Assembly (NCBI GenBank): GCA_021234155.1
Contig: JAJEKV010000028.1
Coordinates: 2,810,567-2,874,566, forward strand
Direction of reading: 5' to 3'
DNA: 64,000 nt
Source: Isoetes taiwanensis
Taxonomy: Eukaryota > Streptophyta > Lycopodiopsida > Isoetales > Isoetaceae
Shown piece after piece: positions 35,150-45,904 of the stretch (positions are counted from its first letter, which is position 1; the number at the start of each line of letters is the position of its first letter). The position numbers and the translations under genes are program-made. The notes beneath the pieces were generated by a model. The model worked only from the letters and a program-made list of their open reading frames with translations. It made no database searches and was not told the origin of the DNA.

Positions 35150-36150
35150 ACAAGGGAGGTGCCATCCCAATTTGGGGAAGAGGACAAAACAGATATCAAT
35201 ACTTTTCAGATGAATCTGAAAGCATCAACAAGGGGGAAAAGACTAACTCCACCTTCTGAAAAACAAAAACACGTCATTGGCTTGCTCTGAAATAAGCATC
35301 GGTGTGAGCCCGGATAAGAATAACTTAAGGCAAATGTGGATCCCAACTCAAACAAGGGAAACACTTAGGAGAACAAGCACAATAAATATCCTATCAATAG
35401 CATGACCATTGCCCGGATAGTAGGACGAACACAGTGGGATGAATAGGAGGGCATCTCCCTAGAAATGCAAGAGGATCTAAATGAAATTTCAGTCCAAAAT
35501 GAGGTGGAAATGAATTTGATCCAAGATACCATCCAACATCATGAGGCAACCAGCATGTAAATTGAAGCACAGATGGAAAATCACGTGCAAGTGATAGAGA
35601 GAGTACTCACATAGAAGAGGTGCTTACCAAGTGCTGAATTTGAAACTACCCCAAATGAGTCCTAGATTGTAGGCGCAAAAAAGGGAGAACTCATAGATCC
35701 TGCAATGGACTTGTTAGAAGGATCAAGTAAGGGCACAGAAAATGAGAAAAAAAATACCTCGGGCACAAAAATCACAAAATAGCAAGAACACGGGAAAGGT
35801 ACACAAAAAAGGCAATGGTTGGGGAAAAAGAATGGGAAGTTCTCCACTATGGATCTACCAGCAAACCCGATCATGTGCAGAAATACAGTGTGGATAGCCA
35901 ATTCCTTCAATATAAGGATGTTTGATGTTGTACAAGAAGGAATAAAGTTTCTAGTACTAGTTGGCACAAGGAACTCTAGGGGAATTCTAGCAGGGGCTTT
36001 TGAGTGGTTTGATGCTTCAGACTTGAGAAGCAAAGGGCAACTTGTTCCAAAATAAATACATTCAAGATAATGACGTGGAATGTGCAGAGAATGAGCAGCA
36101 GGGACGTAAGGGAGAACAAACTTGAAAAGCACAAATTGCACTTGAAAGAG
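35150..36150 (+). pseudogene. LINE ORF1 remains and start of ORF2
   Basis: The + strand is protein-like with stops. The last ORF1 block (35819-36055) reads FDVVQEGIKFLVLVGTRNSR and GAFEWFDASDLRSKGQLVPK. Just after it, at about 36070, the sequence IMTWNVQRMSSRDVRENKLE matches the opening strand of the APE-like endonuclease of L1-type LINE ORF2 (IMTWNVRG in the family). The element stops soon after, with no endonuclease catalytic motifs, so this is a 3'-truncated or deleted copy. ORF1 has no visible zinc knuckle. Confidence 0.6.
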
Positions 36151-38294
36151 AATCAAACAGAAACTGGACCTATGGCTTCAGTCCAAACAAGTCTTATCTG
36201 ACCATTTTAGACACGAAACATTAAGAAAATCATTCATTCCAATGAATAAAGTGTCATCAAGTTTTTGAGAAAGCAAAGTATGTGATAGATCTTTGGTGAT
36301 TCCATTTATTTTCCTAACCAACTTTAAGATTTTAATTCACAGGGTGTCTACAAAAGTAGGATGATGCAAACCATTATGAGATCATTCCCGTTTAACGTCA
36401 TTCTGCATAAGCAAAAACCTTGAATTAGCAGTAGGGCAGGCTTGGGGCAAAGGAGAAATGGATACCACATGCATCTTGTTATGTTATTTTTGTGCATAGT
36501 TCATGCCCTGGTAGAGCTCCAAATACCAGTACATGCCTCCAAGATGGTACAGAATGCAATTGAGGCCTTATAGTTTTCGCTTTGAATTTGAAAACAATTT
36601 GAATGATTATTCAACATGGTACACACTGGAACCATAGCATTCAAGAAGTTTTGGCGTATGCTACATGCATCATTAAACATGGATGATTCTGGAACAAATT
36701 GCCAATGCTAGATAGCGTAAACAAATAAAAAGCTCAAATGGAAGCAAAACTTCATTAAGCACAACATGTTTCTATGTTGACTGAATGAAGTTTGGGCATT
36801 ACATTGATGGGTTGGTAGCCATAATTTATGATACATTTAGGACTTTTTGTTTGATGTATTGTTGTATAATAGGTCTTAATTGTGTTTTCTAAAAATTGGT
36901 TACGAGTTTTGTTTTATAGATTGAAGATGCAACGTTTTACCTGCACAATGGAAGCATCTCCTTTATAGAATCTAATGAGCTAAGACTTTGGCCCAAAAGA
37001 GCATGTTTTAATGAAAAGGTTGGAAAACCCATAATATACAATTCTAAAGTGCATTAGGAATGTCTAATTGCATTGCCAAATTTTTCTAGGAACAAAAGAA
37101 GCAACACATGGGCCTTAAGTAATTTTTTATGAAGAGAAATTTGCAAAGCATGTGCCAATACAAAATTTCTACAACTTGAAAATGTTCCAACTAATTTTAT
37201 AGACGTGATATTAGCTAAATGTTAGATAATGGAATATTCAAGCCAACCGACCTCAACAATTTTCATAACCATGTATAACTCTAGAAGCTTAAACCCTTCC
37301 TATTCTAGGACATCAAGACCCATGCCAATTTATGCTTCCTTCTAGTTTTGGGTATTCAAAGGCTTCCAGCGAGCTAGACATTTCGAAACCAGCTAGAAGT
37401 TTCAATAGCTTGTTGTGAAGGTGGCTGCCAAATTTGAAATTACAATGCCAAAAAGCCTAAATCGATCTTCATAACATTATCATGATTATGCGAGGAACTT
37501 ATTATAAACCTTCAACAGATGAATATGCACTTAATAGATTTGCAATATAGTATACATTACTATCTTTTGGGTAAGGTGCCATAAATTGCCTTAAATATAA
37601 AATGGATGTATTAATAACATTGGATAACATGTACACACTCTATGAAGAAAAGATTCAACAACATGCTATTTATAATATTGATGAGATTTCTGAGACATAA
37701 AAATCGTAAGATGCATGATCATAGTCTCGACATTTGTCTTGGCGACTTCATGCAATCTTTCCACCATTGTCGTCATTGATCTTGGACCATTTTAAACTCA
37801 GTGAAGAATATGAAATAAGTTCCCAAATTGTCAAAATATTGAGAAAAGCTTTCAAATCTCTGATATTGTGGCAACGTCGGCAGACAAAGAGGGTCTTGTA
37901 TCAACCCGGAACCTCAACGAGTTTGGTAAAGCGTGAGTCAACAATTTTCAAGTCAACAAGTGTTAATCACCCCAAGCATTTGGTAAAGCGTAAGTCAACA
38001 ATTTTGACCTATGCTATTCCATGCATTATGTTAAGACATATGTGTGTAAGACAACAATTTTCAAGTCAACAAGCAATTTACACTAACTAATTACAATTAC
38101 AATTATCAGTGTCCAAAAACGAATGGCCATTTCAAGATAGATATTTTTTTATGTTTTAGAAAATAAAATTATAGTCATTTCAAGATAATTACATTTCACT
38201 TCGTATCCTACTAAATCATTACGATTAAGACTCTAATGAATACGAAAATCCTAAAAATGACCCCTCTTAAATTTATTTCCTTGCCAACCTTTAT
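36151..38294. other. no supported gene
   Basis: AT-rich. A direct repeat gtaaagcg(t/a)(g/a)agtcaacaa occurs at about 37925 and 37983 in a small array of gtcaaca words. No coding or transposon hallmark seen. Confidence 0.35.
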
Positions 38295-38579
38295 ATGGTC
38301 GTGGAAGGAGAAGCATCGGCCCAATTCTCCCAACAGAATCTGCTAAACGCCGGGCCAGCTCCGCTCTGCTTCCCCCTCGCCAAACGCCGGGAATTGATTT
38401 CCCTTCCTTTGCCAGAGCTCTTCGCGAGGTATGGTATAGGTTCTTGGCTAATTCGCTTGAAGAGCCACCCGGAAGACCTCCAAGATTTTTGCCCAACCAA
38501 TTTTGTAGAAAGCCCCGAGCCTTCTCGGGATACACCTTTATGATTCCACCACTCTGATTTCCTTCTTACGAGCTTTCTT
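38295..38579 (+). pseudogene. unidentified coding-like flank left of the copia element
   Basis: A GC-richer open stretch reading NLLNAGPAPLCFPLAKRREL and LPLPELFARYGIGSWLIRLK, ending DTPL at 38543. Its frame closes before the copia insertion at 38580; a second frame (FPSYELS) continues across the empty site into the Ser/Glu repeats at 44644. I do not recognise the protein. Confidence 0.35.
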
Positions 38580-39272
38580 TGTTAAAAGGTTCATGTTATA
38601 ATGATGTGTTGATCTTGAAGAATCAGTTGCATATATGTGTGGGAGAATCATGGAGCCAAGGATTAATAGCCCAAGGTTAAGTGAAGGTTAACCTAAGTCA
38701 TGGTTGAAGATCTTATATGCTAAGGTTCAATGGTTTATAAGGTTACAAATTATTAATAGTAATCTAAGAAGATATTGACACAAAATTGTCTTTAAGGGGG
38801 GAAAGCTTATTCAAAAGTTCCCGATAAGGAATTCCTTACTGAGCAGGCTCGATCGGTCCACCATAGCGGCCGGATCTGAGCTATAATAATGAAAAAGGAG
38901 TGTAGAGATTGTATCGGCTCATGTTTGATTGAATGCAGGTTCTAAAGGTTGAAGATCCAATCGTTTGAAGGGAAGTTCTGAGACGAGTCAAACTTAGTCA
39001 ATACCTTAGCTACAGTAAAAGCACTGTAGCATTCCTAAGGTTTGAAGATATATTCTTAAGATATAATGTACATGGTTTAATGACTTATGATGTATGGTCT
39101 TGAACAATATCTAAGTCATTTGAAGTGTGAACCTTTGAATTCATTAAAATTTGTGAATGCTATGAATTTGTGAGATTGTGAAAAGAATTATTACCTATTG
39201 TCTATTCAATTCTATCTTTGAATAGGCTATTTAAGTTGTTTAACTGAACTTGGTAATTGTTTGAATTCTTCA
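38580..39272 (+). repeat. copia 5' LTR
   Basis: 693 bp, TGTTAAAAGG...TTCTTCA. Matches 43947-44638 end to end. The primer site TGGTATCGAGC begins at 39274. Confidence 0.95.
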
Positions 39273-39273
39273 T

Positions 39274-39284
39274 TGGTATCGAGC
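39274..39284 (+). other. copia primer-binding site
   Basis: TGGTATCGAGC, one base after the LTR end; initiator-Met tRNA type. Confidence 0.8.
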
Positions 39285-39309
39285 GCTCTGAGATCCGAGG
39301 AAACGCATC

Positions 39310-40135
39310 ATGTCGCAGATGGAGCAAATTTGCTCAATGCCATTGAAGTGTTTAAAGGGGAAAGTGGTTTCCAAGACTGGAAATAAAGCATCCAAGAAGT
39401 CCTGGAGTTTGAGAATTTGTGGTATTTAGTTGATCCAAATGCAAGCAGGCAGTCTAACACTAATGTTAGTACAGGGTCAACAAGTGTAGGTGGAGGTAGT
39501 TCAAGCTCTAGTCTTTGGGGATTCATTTGTGGTGGAGTTCTTCGAAACAAGTGTGGCTAGAGAAAGCCGCGGGGCCAACAATTACTTCAAAGTTGCGGTC
39601 GAGTCACGGTAATTAAAATCAAAGAGGCTCAAGCTATTATTTGCTGCAAAGTTGGACGTAATATTAAGCTTAAACTCAGAGGGCTAAGCCCTAGTGAAAT
39701 GTGGTCTTACATGGTTAAAAACTATGAAGCTAAAACATCCTCTCAGATAGATGTTTTAGAAAAACAAAAAGAGGAATTGAAGCGCATGACAAGGACAACA
39801 TAACTGAATTCCTTAAAAATTTTGATTCCATTGTTGCTGACTTGGAAGGTGCTGGTGTCATATTAAATGAGCAGTATCAATTGTTGGCCATCTTTAGAGC
39901 TGTGTTTCACAATGCCTATTTGGCTACTCGCTAAGAAATATAGCTAGAACAAAGGAACATGCCATACAAATGATAAAACGAGTTTGAGCAGGTGATTGGT
40001 CAAGAGGAAGATGATCAAATTTTTGAAGTACTCTATCAGGGAAACATAAAGAAAAGAAAAGGATTTAACAAAATTTGGCGGGGATAAGGTTAGACCATGT
40101 TACAATTGTAATGCATATGGTCATTTAAAAGCTGA
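39310..40135 (+). pseudogene. copia gag
   Basis: Reads IEVFKGESGFQDWK, a stop, then VLEFENLWYLVDPNASRQSN; a Gly/Ser-rich spacer; KLKLRGLSPSEMWSYMVKNY and FLKNFDSIVADLEGAGVILN. The nucleocapsid knuckle CYNCNAYGHLKAEC is at 40098-40139. Several stops and frame changes break it. The same protein, from a sister element, is at 6708-7787. Confidence 0.8.
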
Positions 40136-41066
40136 GTGTCCAAAGGCAGGGGAAGCAAGGGAACATTTGCTCAAAGGGAAAAAGGGAGTTCAAAAGACAA
40201 TCCAACTTTGAACTTAACTCAAGAAACTCGAAGTGAAGAAGACGAGCAGAATGAAGATGATGAGGTAAGCTATGCTAAATTATGTCATTTAATGCATGAT
40301 GCAAATGATCATAATATGATAATTATAGATTCAGAAGCTGAGAGGACAGTGACATTATCTTCAAAATTGCTTAAGCATTGCAAAAAGGTAAAGGGACGTG
40401 TGCAACTAGGAAATGGGGATTTGCAGGAAATCAAGGACACAGGAATGCTCGAGCTTTATGATCTTGAAGGAAAGGTAGTTAAACTAGAAAATGTTCTTTG
40501 TGTGCCAGGCCTAGTTAGAAATCTGATTTCAGTATTGTGGATCTCGGATATAAAGTTCTCTTTGAGAGATTGCAATGTAAAGTGTTCTTCAATAATATAT
40601 TAAAGTTTGTTGGAAAAAGGGTTGGCAATCTATTTCGATTAAATTTAAATCACTATGCTTCAAGTATAAATCTTGTGACTTGTACCAACTTAAAAATATG
40701 GCATGAGAGGATGTGTCATGTAAATTCCAAAACTGTGCAACTCATGTTGAAGAAGGGATTAATTAAAGGCACTACTGCCAATGATGAGAAATTCAAATGT
40801 ATTGGATGCATTTTGGGAAAGCATGCTAAACTTCCTTTCAAGAAATCAGTGAAGAGGGCAAAAAATAAATTAGATTTGATACACACAGATTTGTGTGGAC
40901 CCCTGAATGTGACCAGTCTTTCAGGAAAAAGGTATTTCATGACTTTTATTGATGATTATAGTAGAATGACTAAGGTATACTGTTTAAGTACAAAGGATTT
41001 AGCATTGGAGGCATTCAAAATCTTTGCAAATGAAGTGCAGATCGAAACAGGGAGGAAAATCAATAT
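40136..41066 (+). pseudogene. copia protease, GAG-pre-integrase and first half of integrase
   Basis: Acidic linker, then protease motif IIIDSEAERTVTLSSKLLKH; the D-S-G-A catalytic box has become D-S-E-A. After a frame change near 40540 the GAG-pre-integrase zinc domain follows (IWHERMCHVNSKTVQLMLKK ... CIGCILGKHAK), then integrase with its first catalytic Asp in LDLIHTDLCGPL and FIDDYSRMTKVYCL. The frame runs to ETGRKIN and is then cut by the inserted sequence, which supplies a TAG at 41068. Confidence 0.85.
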
Positions 41067-41490
41067 GTAGCAAAATAACAGGGGGTTCCAGGGGGATTTG
41101 ATATAGATATAATTCTTGAAATCATAGACCATATCCCTAAAACAATTCAATGGGTTATTATAAAAAAAAAACATAGATTTAAGATAAAAAATAGTCACAT
41201 TAGCTCACTGGTTAGATTGGTTAAAGTAGTCTTATTAGGACATTGAGTTATTTTGGTAGAGGTTCGAATCCCCGTATTTCATATTCTAAAAGCTTAAGCG
41301 AAACCGTATAGAGGCTCGATATACCATCAAAACCTTAGGCAAACTCGTATTCGACATCTTAAAATCATAGGCGTCCCCAATCATAATTGAGCATAATCGA
41401 AACGAGAGGTGTCCAGAGGCTCCAACATACAGTCTGGGCCGTCGGATTGACAGATCCGACGACTGTGGTAGTCCAGGGTGCACCTCGTTT
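41067..41490. mobile_element. nested insertion in integrase: family T end plus tRNA-like SINE
   Basis: Interrupts the integrase between GRKIN and ECLRSDRGGEF. The left edge, atgtagcaaaataacagggg, is the family T terminus seen at 57366 and, inverted, at 52355 and 22543. Further in lies a tRNA-derived pol III promoter (41201-41271). The right edge is near 41490, where the integrase resumes. A three-base aat is the only candidate target duplication. No terminal inverted repeats are evident. Confidence 0.7.
41195..41280 (+). repeat. tRNA-derived SINE head (pol III A and B boxes)
   Basis: A-box-like TAGCTCACTGG at 41201-41211 and a perfect B box GGTTCGAATCC at 41261-41271, about 50 bases apart. 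The region between does not fold into a full tRNA cloverleaf with a matching acceptor stem, so I call it a SINE-type promoter and not a tRNA gene. Confidence 0.6.
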
Positions 41491-42100
41491 AGAATGTTTG
41501 AGGTCGGATAGGGGAGGTGAGTTCATGTCAAATGAATTCAAGAATTATTGCAATAAGCATGGCATCAAAAGACAACTGACATGTAGATTTTCACCTCAAC
41601 AAAATGGGATTGCTGAAAGGAAAAATAGAACAATTCTCAATGCAGTAAGAAGTATGCTCAAATATTCAGGGTTGCCAAATTTTCTTTGGGAAGAGGCAGT
41701 CAAGGCAGCAGTGTATGTTCAAAACATGGTACCATCTATAAGTATTAAAGGAGAGATTCCTATGACACTGTGGTCAGGAAAAGTGCCAGATTATGAAAGG
41801 CTTAAAGCCTATGGATGTTTAGCATTTGTGCATGTGCCTGATGAGTTGAGAAAGAAACTTGATGATAAAGCATATATAACCTACCTGGTTGGTTATGATC
41901 AAGAATCTAAGGCCTATAGGTTGTATGATTCAAGCAAAAGAAAAATCATAATTAGCAGAAATGTATTGTTTGATGAGGAGCAGTATTACAAGGTGTTACC
42001 TAAGATCAACAATCAAGGACAGACCACTAAATGCCAGGTAGCAGAAGAAACAAATGTTCAAAAGGAGCAAACTGAACCTGCAAATATAGTTGACAGTGAT
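41491..42100 (+). pseudogene. copia integrase, second half
   Basis: Resumes with the second catalytic Asp in CLRSDRGGEFMSNEFKNYC and the catalytic Glu in FSPQQNGIAERKNRTILNAV, about 35 residues later as in the family. Continues with LPNFLWEEAVKAAVYVQN and the conserved KAYGCLAFVHVPDELRKKLD stretch. The open frame then runs on into reverse transcriptase. Confidence 0.9.
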
Positions 42101-42329
42101 GAAGATGAAGATATTGGAACAAAACAGATGCTAATTGATTCTAACAATGTGGATTTTGAAAATGTGCAGCCAGAAGACTTAGCTGATCAACAAGATGAAA
42201 GCCAAACTAAAGTCATAAGGAGAAGAAAAAGAACTGAAGCAGAGATACTCCGAGGTGAAACTGAAGATAATTTGGAAGCATTTGGAAGGGATAACTTGGG
42301 CAAGAGCAAAAGACTCAAGGAAAAGGAAG

Positions 42330-43464
42330 CTGAGATACTTGGCCTATTTGGAATATTGATGCATTTAGATATTTCAGTGCCTAAAACCTATGATGAAGCA
42401 ATATCCTCTCCTGATAGCAAAAACTGGGTAAAAGCAATGCAAGAGGAAATGCAATCATTTAACAGAACAAATACTTATGAAGTAGTAGACAGACCAAGTG
42501 ATAAGAATATTGTGGGGAACAAATGGTTGTTCAAGATTAAAACTCAAGCTGATGGAGTAACACCCAAATTCAAGGCTAGACTAGTAGCCCAAGGCTTCAC
42601 TCAGAGATATGGACAGGATTATGAGAAATCTTTCTCTCCACTTGTTAAAATGAATAGCATAAGGATGCTATTGTCAATTGCAAATGCAGCAGACTTGGAA
42701 ATTCATCATATGGACGTGACCACAGCATTTTTGAATGCTAAGCTAGAAGAGGAAATTTACATGAAGCTGCTTCCAGGGTTTGAAGCAGGAACAGGGAAGG
42801 TTTGGAAATTAAACAAAGCAGTATATGGACTTGTCCCCCAAGGGAATGGTATAAGTGTATAGACACTTTTCTCAGAGAACAAGGATTTACCAAATTACAA
42901 AAAGATGGTAATCTTTACAAATTTCAGAAAGGAACTAAATGGTGCATAATAGCACTCTATGTAGATGATAATATAATGATGGCAAATGGCACTGATATTT
43001 TAGAGCACTGCAAGACCATTCTGAAAAATAAATTCAAGATGTCAGATCTTGGGGAATTAAAAAAATTCTTGGGAATGGAAGTGCATAGAAACAGGGCAAG
43101 CAAAACTCTGACTTTAACTCAGAAAGGGCAGATTGAAGGAATGCTCAACAAATTTAAAATGACTGATTGCAACATCAGCAAGACACCTATAGTACCAGGC
43201 TGCAAAATTTCTGCTAAGATGTGTCCCAAAACAGAAGCAGAGAGAGAAGAAATGAGTAATATACCATATATGTCATTAATTGGATGTCTATTATATGTGG
43301 CTAATTGTACTAGGCCAGATATAGCCTATATAGTGAACATACTGAGCAGGTATAACAATGATCCAGGGAAGGAGCATTGGATAGCAGCAAAACATGTTTT
43401 AAGATATTTAAAAGGTACAATGAATCATGGCATTTGTTATAGCTTTGAAGCTCGCAATTGTTAG
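42330..43464 (+). pseudogene. copia reverse transcriptase
   Basis: Starts after a charged linker with NWVKAMQEEMQSFNRTNTYE, then VGNKWLFKIKTQADGVTPKF, KARLVAQGFTQRYGQDYEKS and MDVTTAFLNAKLEEEIYMKL, all standard copia palm motifs. A frameshift at about 42830 (normal GLKQSPREWY appears as GLVPQGNG in one frame and REWYKCIDTF in the next) splits it. The catalytic box YVDDNIMM is intact at about 42958-42980. It ends in LKGTMNHGICYSFEARNC and a stop at 43464. Confidence 0.9.
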
Positions 43465-43529
43465 CCCTCTTTGTGATCTTTGATTGGGGAGGGACCTTGA
43501 TACAAGAAAATCTACATCCGATACCTAAC

Positions 43530-43952
43530 TTTCATAGGAGGAGCACCTATTAGTTGGAAATGCAAAAATGCAGAGAATGCAATGACCCCATGTCAAGTCA
43601 AGAGAGATTTGAATATGCATCAGTTGTGTTAGCCACAAAGGAAGTGATCTGGGAAAGAAGATTATTGATTGAACTTGGTTACAATCAAAATCAAGCCACT
43701 AAATTATACTGTGATAGTACCAGCTGCATTGCCATGACAAAAGATCCAATATTTCATGAGAGATCAAAACACATAGAATTAGAGCTTCATTTTATCAGGG
43801 AAATTGTTGGGAAGGACATAGTTAAATTGATCTATGTCAACACAAAAAATCAATTGGCAGACCTGCTTACAAAGCCTTTACCAGAAAGGAGATTTACTGA
43901 ACTAAAAGGTTTGATACAATGTTTAGATTATAACATGAAGGGGGAATGTTGA
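43530..43952 (+). pseudogene. copia RNase H C-terminal part
   Basis: After a gap that removes the first RNase H strand (the DADWAGD-type block is not found between 43464 and 43530), the sequence gives FIGGAPISWK, then in the next frame SVVLATKEVIWERRLLIELG, KLYCDSTSCIAMTKDPIFHE and the closing ADLLTKPLPERRFTELKGLI. The catalytic DS in YCDSTS is present. The stop is just upstream of the 3' LTR. Confidence 0.85.
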
Positions 43953-44638
43953 AAAGGTTCATGTTATAATGATGTGTTGATCTTGAAGAATAAGTTGCAT
44001 ATATGTGTGGGAGAATCATGGAGCCAAGGATTAATAGCCCAAGGTTAAGTGAAGGTTAACCTAAGTCATGGTTGAAGATCTTATATGCTAAGGTTCAATG
44101 GTTTATAAGGTTACAAATTATTAATGGTAACCTAAGAAGATATTGACACGAAATTGCCTTTAAGGGGGAAAGCTTATTTAAAAGTTCCCGATAAGGAATT
44201 CCTTAGTGAGCAGGCTCGATCGGTCTGCCATAGCAGCCGGATCTGAGCTATAATAATGAAAAGGAGTATAGAGATTGTATCGGCTCATGTTTGATTGAAT
44301 GCAGGTTCTAAAGGTTGAAGATCCGATCGTTTGAAGGGAAGTTCTGAGACGAGTCAAACTTAGTCAATACCTTAGCTACAGTAAAAGCACTGTAGCATTC
44401 CTAAGGTTTGAAGATATATTCTTAAGATATAATGTACATGGTTTAATGACTTATGATGTATGGTCTTGAACAATATCTAAGTCATTTGAAGTGTGACCTT
44501 GTGAATTCATTGAGAATTTGTGAATGCTATGAATTGTGAGATTGTGAAAAGAATTATTACCTATTGTCTATTCAATTCTATCTTTGAATATGCTATTTAA
44601 GTTGTTTAACTTAACTTGGTAATTGTTTGAATTCTTCA
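43947..44638 (+). repeat. copia 3' LTR
   Basis: 692 bp, TGTTGAAAAGG...TTCTTCA, preceded by the polypurine stretch gaaggggg and followed by TTCTT, the second copy of the target duplication. Confidence 0.95.
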
Positions 44639-44880
44639 TTCTTCTGAGGTGGATTCTTCTGAGCTTTCTGACATAGATTCTTCAGAGGTGGATTCTTCTG
44701 AGCTCCAGCCTTTTGATTCAGAAGATGAGGTCTGGAGCGAATTTTCAGGAACTAGCGAAGAAACCCGGACCCGGAGGAAGCTGAAGATTTTTTTGACTTT
44801 CAGAATTGGCTCCATAGTAAGTCGCATGCTTTTCATTTTTTGCTTTCTTTGACATATTAGAGCTTTCTAACTTTCTGAAT
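44639..44880 (+). pseudogene. Ser/Glu-repeat coding fragment cut by the copia element
   Basis: Reads SSEVDSSELSDIDSSEVDSS and FDSEDEVWSEFSGTSEET, an acidic repeat of the unit S-S-E-V/L built on a repeated nucleotide word (gattcttctgag). Removing the copia element joins FPSYELS (38550-38579) in frame with the first repeat. A GTAAGT at 44818 and an AG at about 44893 could bound a short intron. Product unknown. Confidence 0.4.
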
Positions 44881-44974
44881 TTTTCTTACAGATGAGGCCT
44901 GAAGACCCTGAAGACCCTTTGTTTATAGATCTTTGCTTCTTTTTTTCTTTTGATTACAAGTTCTTAAAAACAAG

Positions 44975-45545
44975 GGCCTTTTGTGCCATTGTATATTTTT
45001 GAAAAACACATGCTATAGGCCTTGTGCCTTCAGTTTAATCCAGGCCTTGTGCCTTTTCTTTAATTCAGGCCTTAGTGCCTTTGATTGTAATGGCCTTGTG
45101 CCAACCCTTCTGTAATCCAGGCCTTAGTGCCGTCTTTAATAGATGATGGCCTTGTGTCTTTTTGTAAATTTTGGTTTTGTTACATGTTTTAATCAATTGG
45201 TTTTGTTATACCTTTTGTAAATTTTTGAAAAACACGTGCTATAGACCTTGTACCTTGGTTTAATCCGTGCCTTGTGCCTTTTTGTTTAATCCGTGCCTTA
45301 GTGCCTTTAATTTTAATGGCCTTGTACGATCAGAATCAGTGCCTTGTGCCTTACGTAATCCAGGCCTTAGTGCCTTCTTTTAATGTGGATGATGGCCTTG
45401 TGCCTTTTTCAGAATTTGTGGTTTTGTTATACCTTGTGCCTTGTATAAATTTGTGCCTTGTGTCTTTTCTAATTTCTGTTGTACTTACATGTTTTGCCTT
45501 GTAAATTGGTTTTGTTATACCTTGTACTTAGATGTTTTACCTTGT
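44975..45545 (+). repeat. GCCTTGTGCC minisatellite with higher-order unit
   Basis: About 20 copies of the word ggccttgtgcctt or ggccttagtgcctt, spaced 20-35 bases. These form two higher-order units of about 230 bp, each opening with atttttgaaaaacac(a/g)tgctatag (near 44995 and 45225). Each core word is nearly palindromic (ggc...gcc). Confidence 0.85.
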
Positions 45546-45904
45546 AAATTGGCCTCACCGATTACTTTATTCGTATACCAGCAATTTAAAATAGTATGAA
45601 ACACCAACAATTGAAATTGATTGAAATTTGGAATTCATTCAATATTCGAGTACAAAATTCTCAGAATCAAGCATCAAAAAATGAGAATGCAAAATACTGA
45701 AACTTCTTTATATTCATAAAAGTCGCGATCTGATTACCCTTTTACACAATTGCTCTTCTACTATTCCAACAACGTGGGAAGCCCTCTAGAATATCTTGTT
45801 CTTCTTTGGCACTTAGAGTGTAAACCACTCCCCGCTTAACAACGGCTTTGCTTGAACTAACCTGACTTTTGTTCTTTGCAACTTGAGTGGCATAAACAAT
45901 TGCT
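45546..45904. other. no assigned feature
   Basis: Contains a minus open stretch (45930-45742) that is protein-like (VKRGVVYTLSAKEEQDILEG) but unassigned; it is cut by the LINE that starts near 45905. Confidence 0.3.

Larger units (their letters stand above)
38580..44638 (+). mobile_element. complete Ty1/copia retrotransposon with 5-bp target duplication
   Basis: Two near-identical LTRs (38580-39272 and 43947-44638) flank gag-pol in copia order (protease, integrase, reverse transcriptase, RNase H). The five bases on each side are TTCTT (38575-38579 and 44639-44643), a clean target duplication. A primer site follows the left LTR and a purine run (gaaggggg) precedes the right one. The LTRs differ at a modest number of sites, mostly transitions, so the insertion is young but not new. 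The coding region has stops, frameshifts and a nested insertion at 41067-41490, so this copy cannot move by itself. Confidence 0.95.

Noticed and set aside
38295-38543. Complete small host gene
   Set aside because: It is open and GC-richer but has no known motif and its frame closes just before the copia insertion; kept only as an unidentified fragment.
41201-41271. tRNA gene
   Set aside because: A and B boxes are present but the ends do not form an acceptor stem and the anticodon arm is not clear; SINE head fits better.
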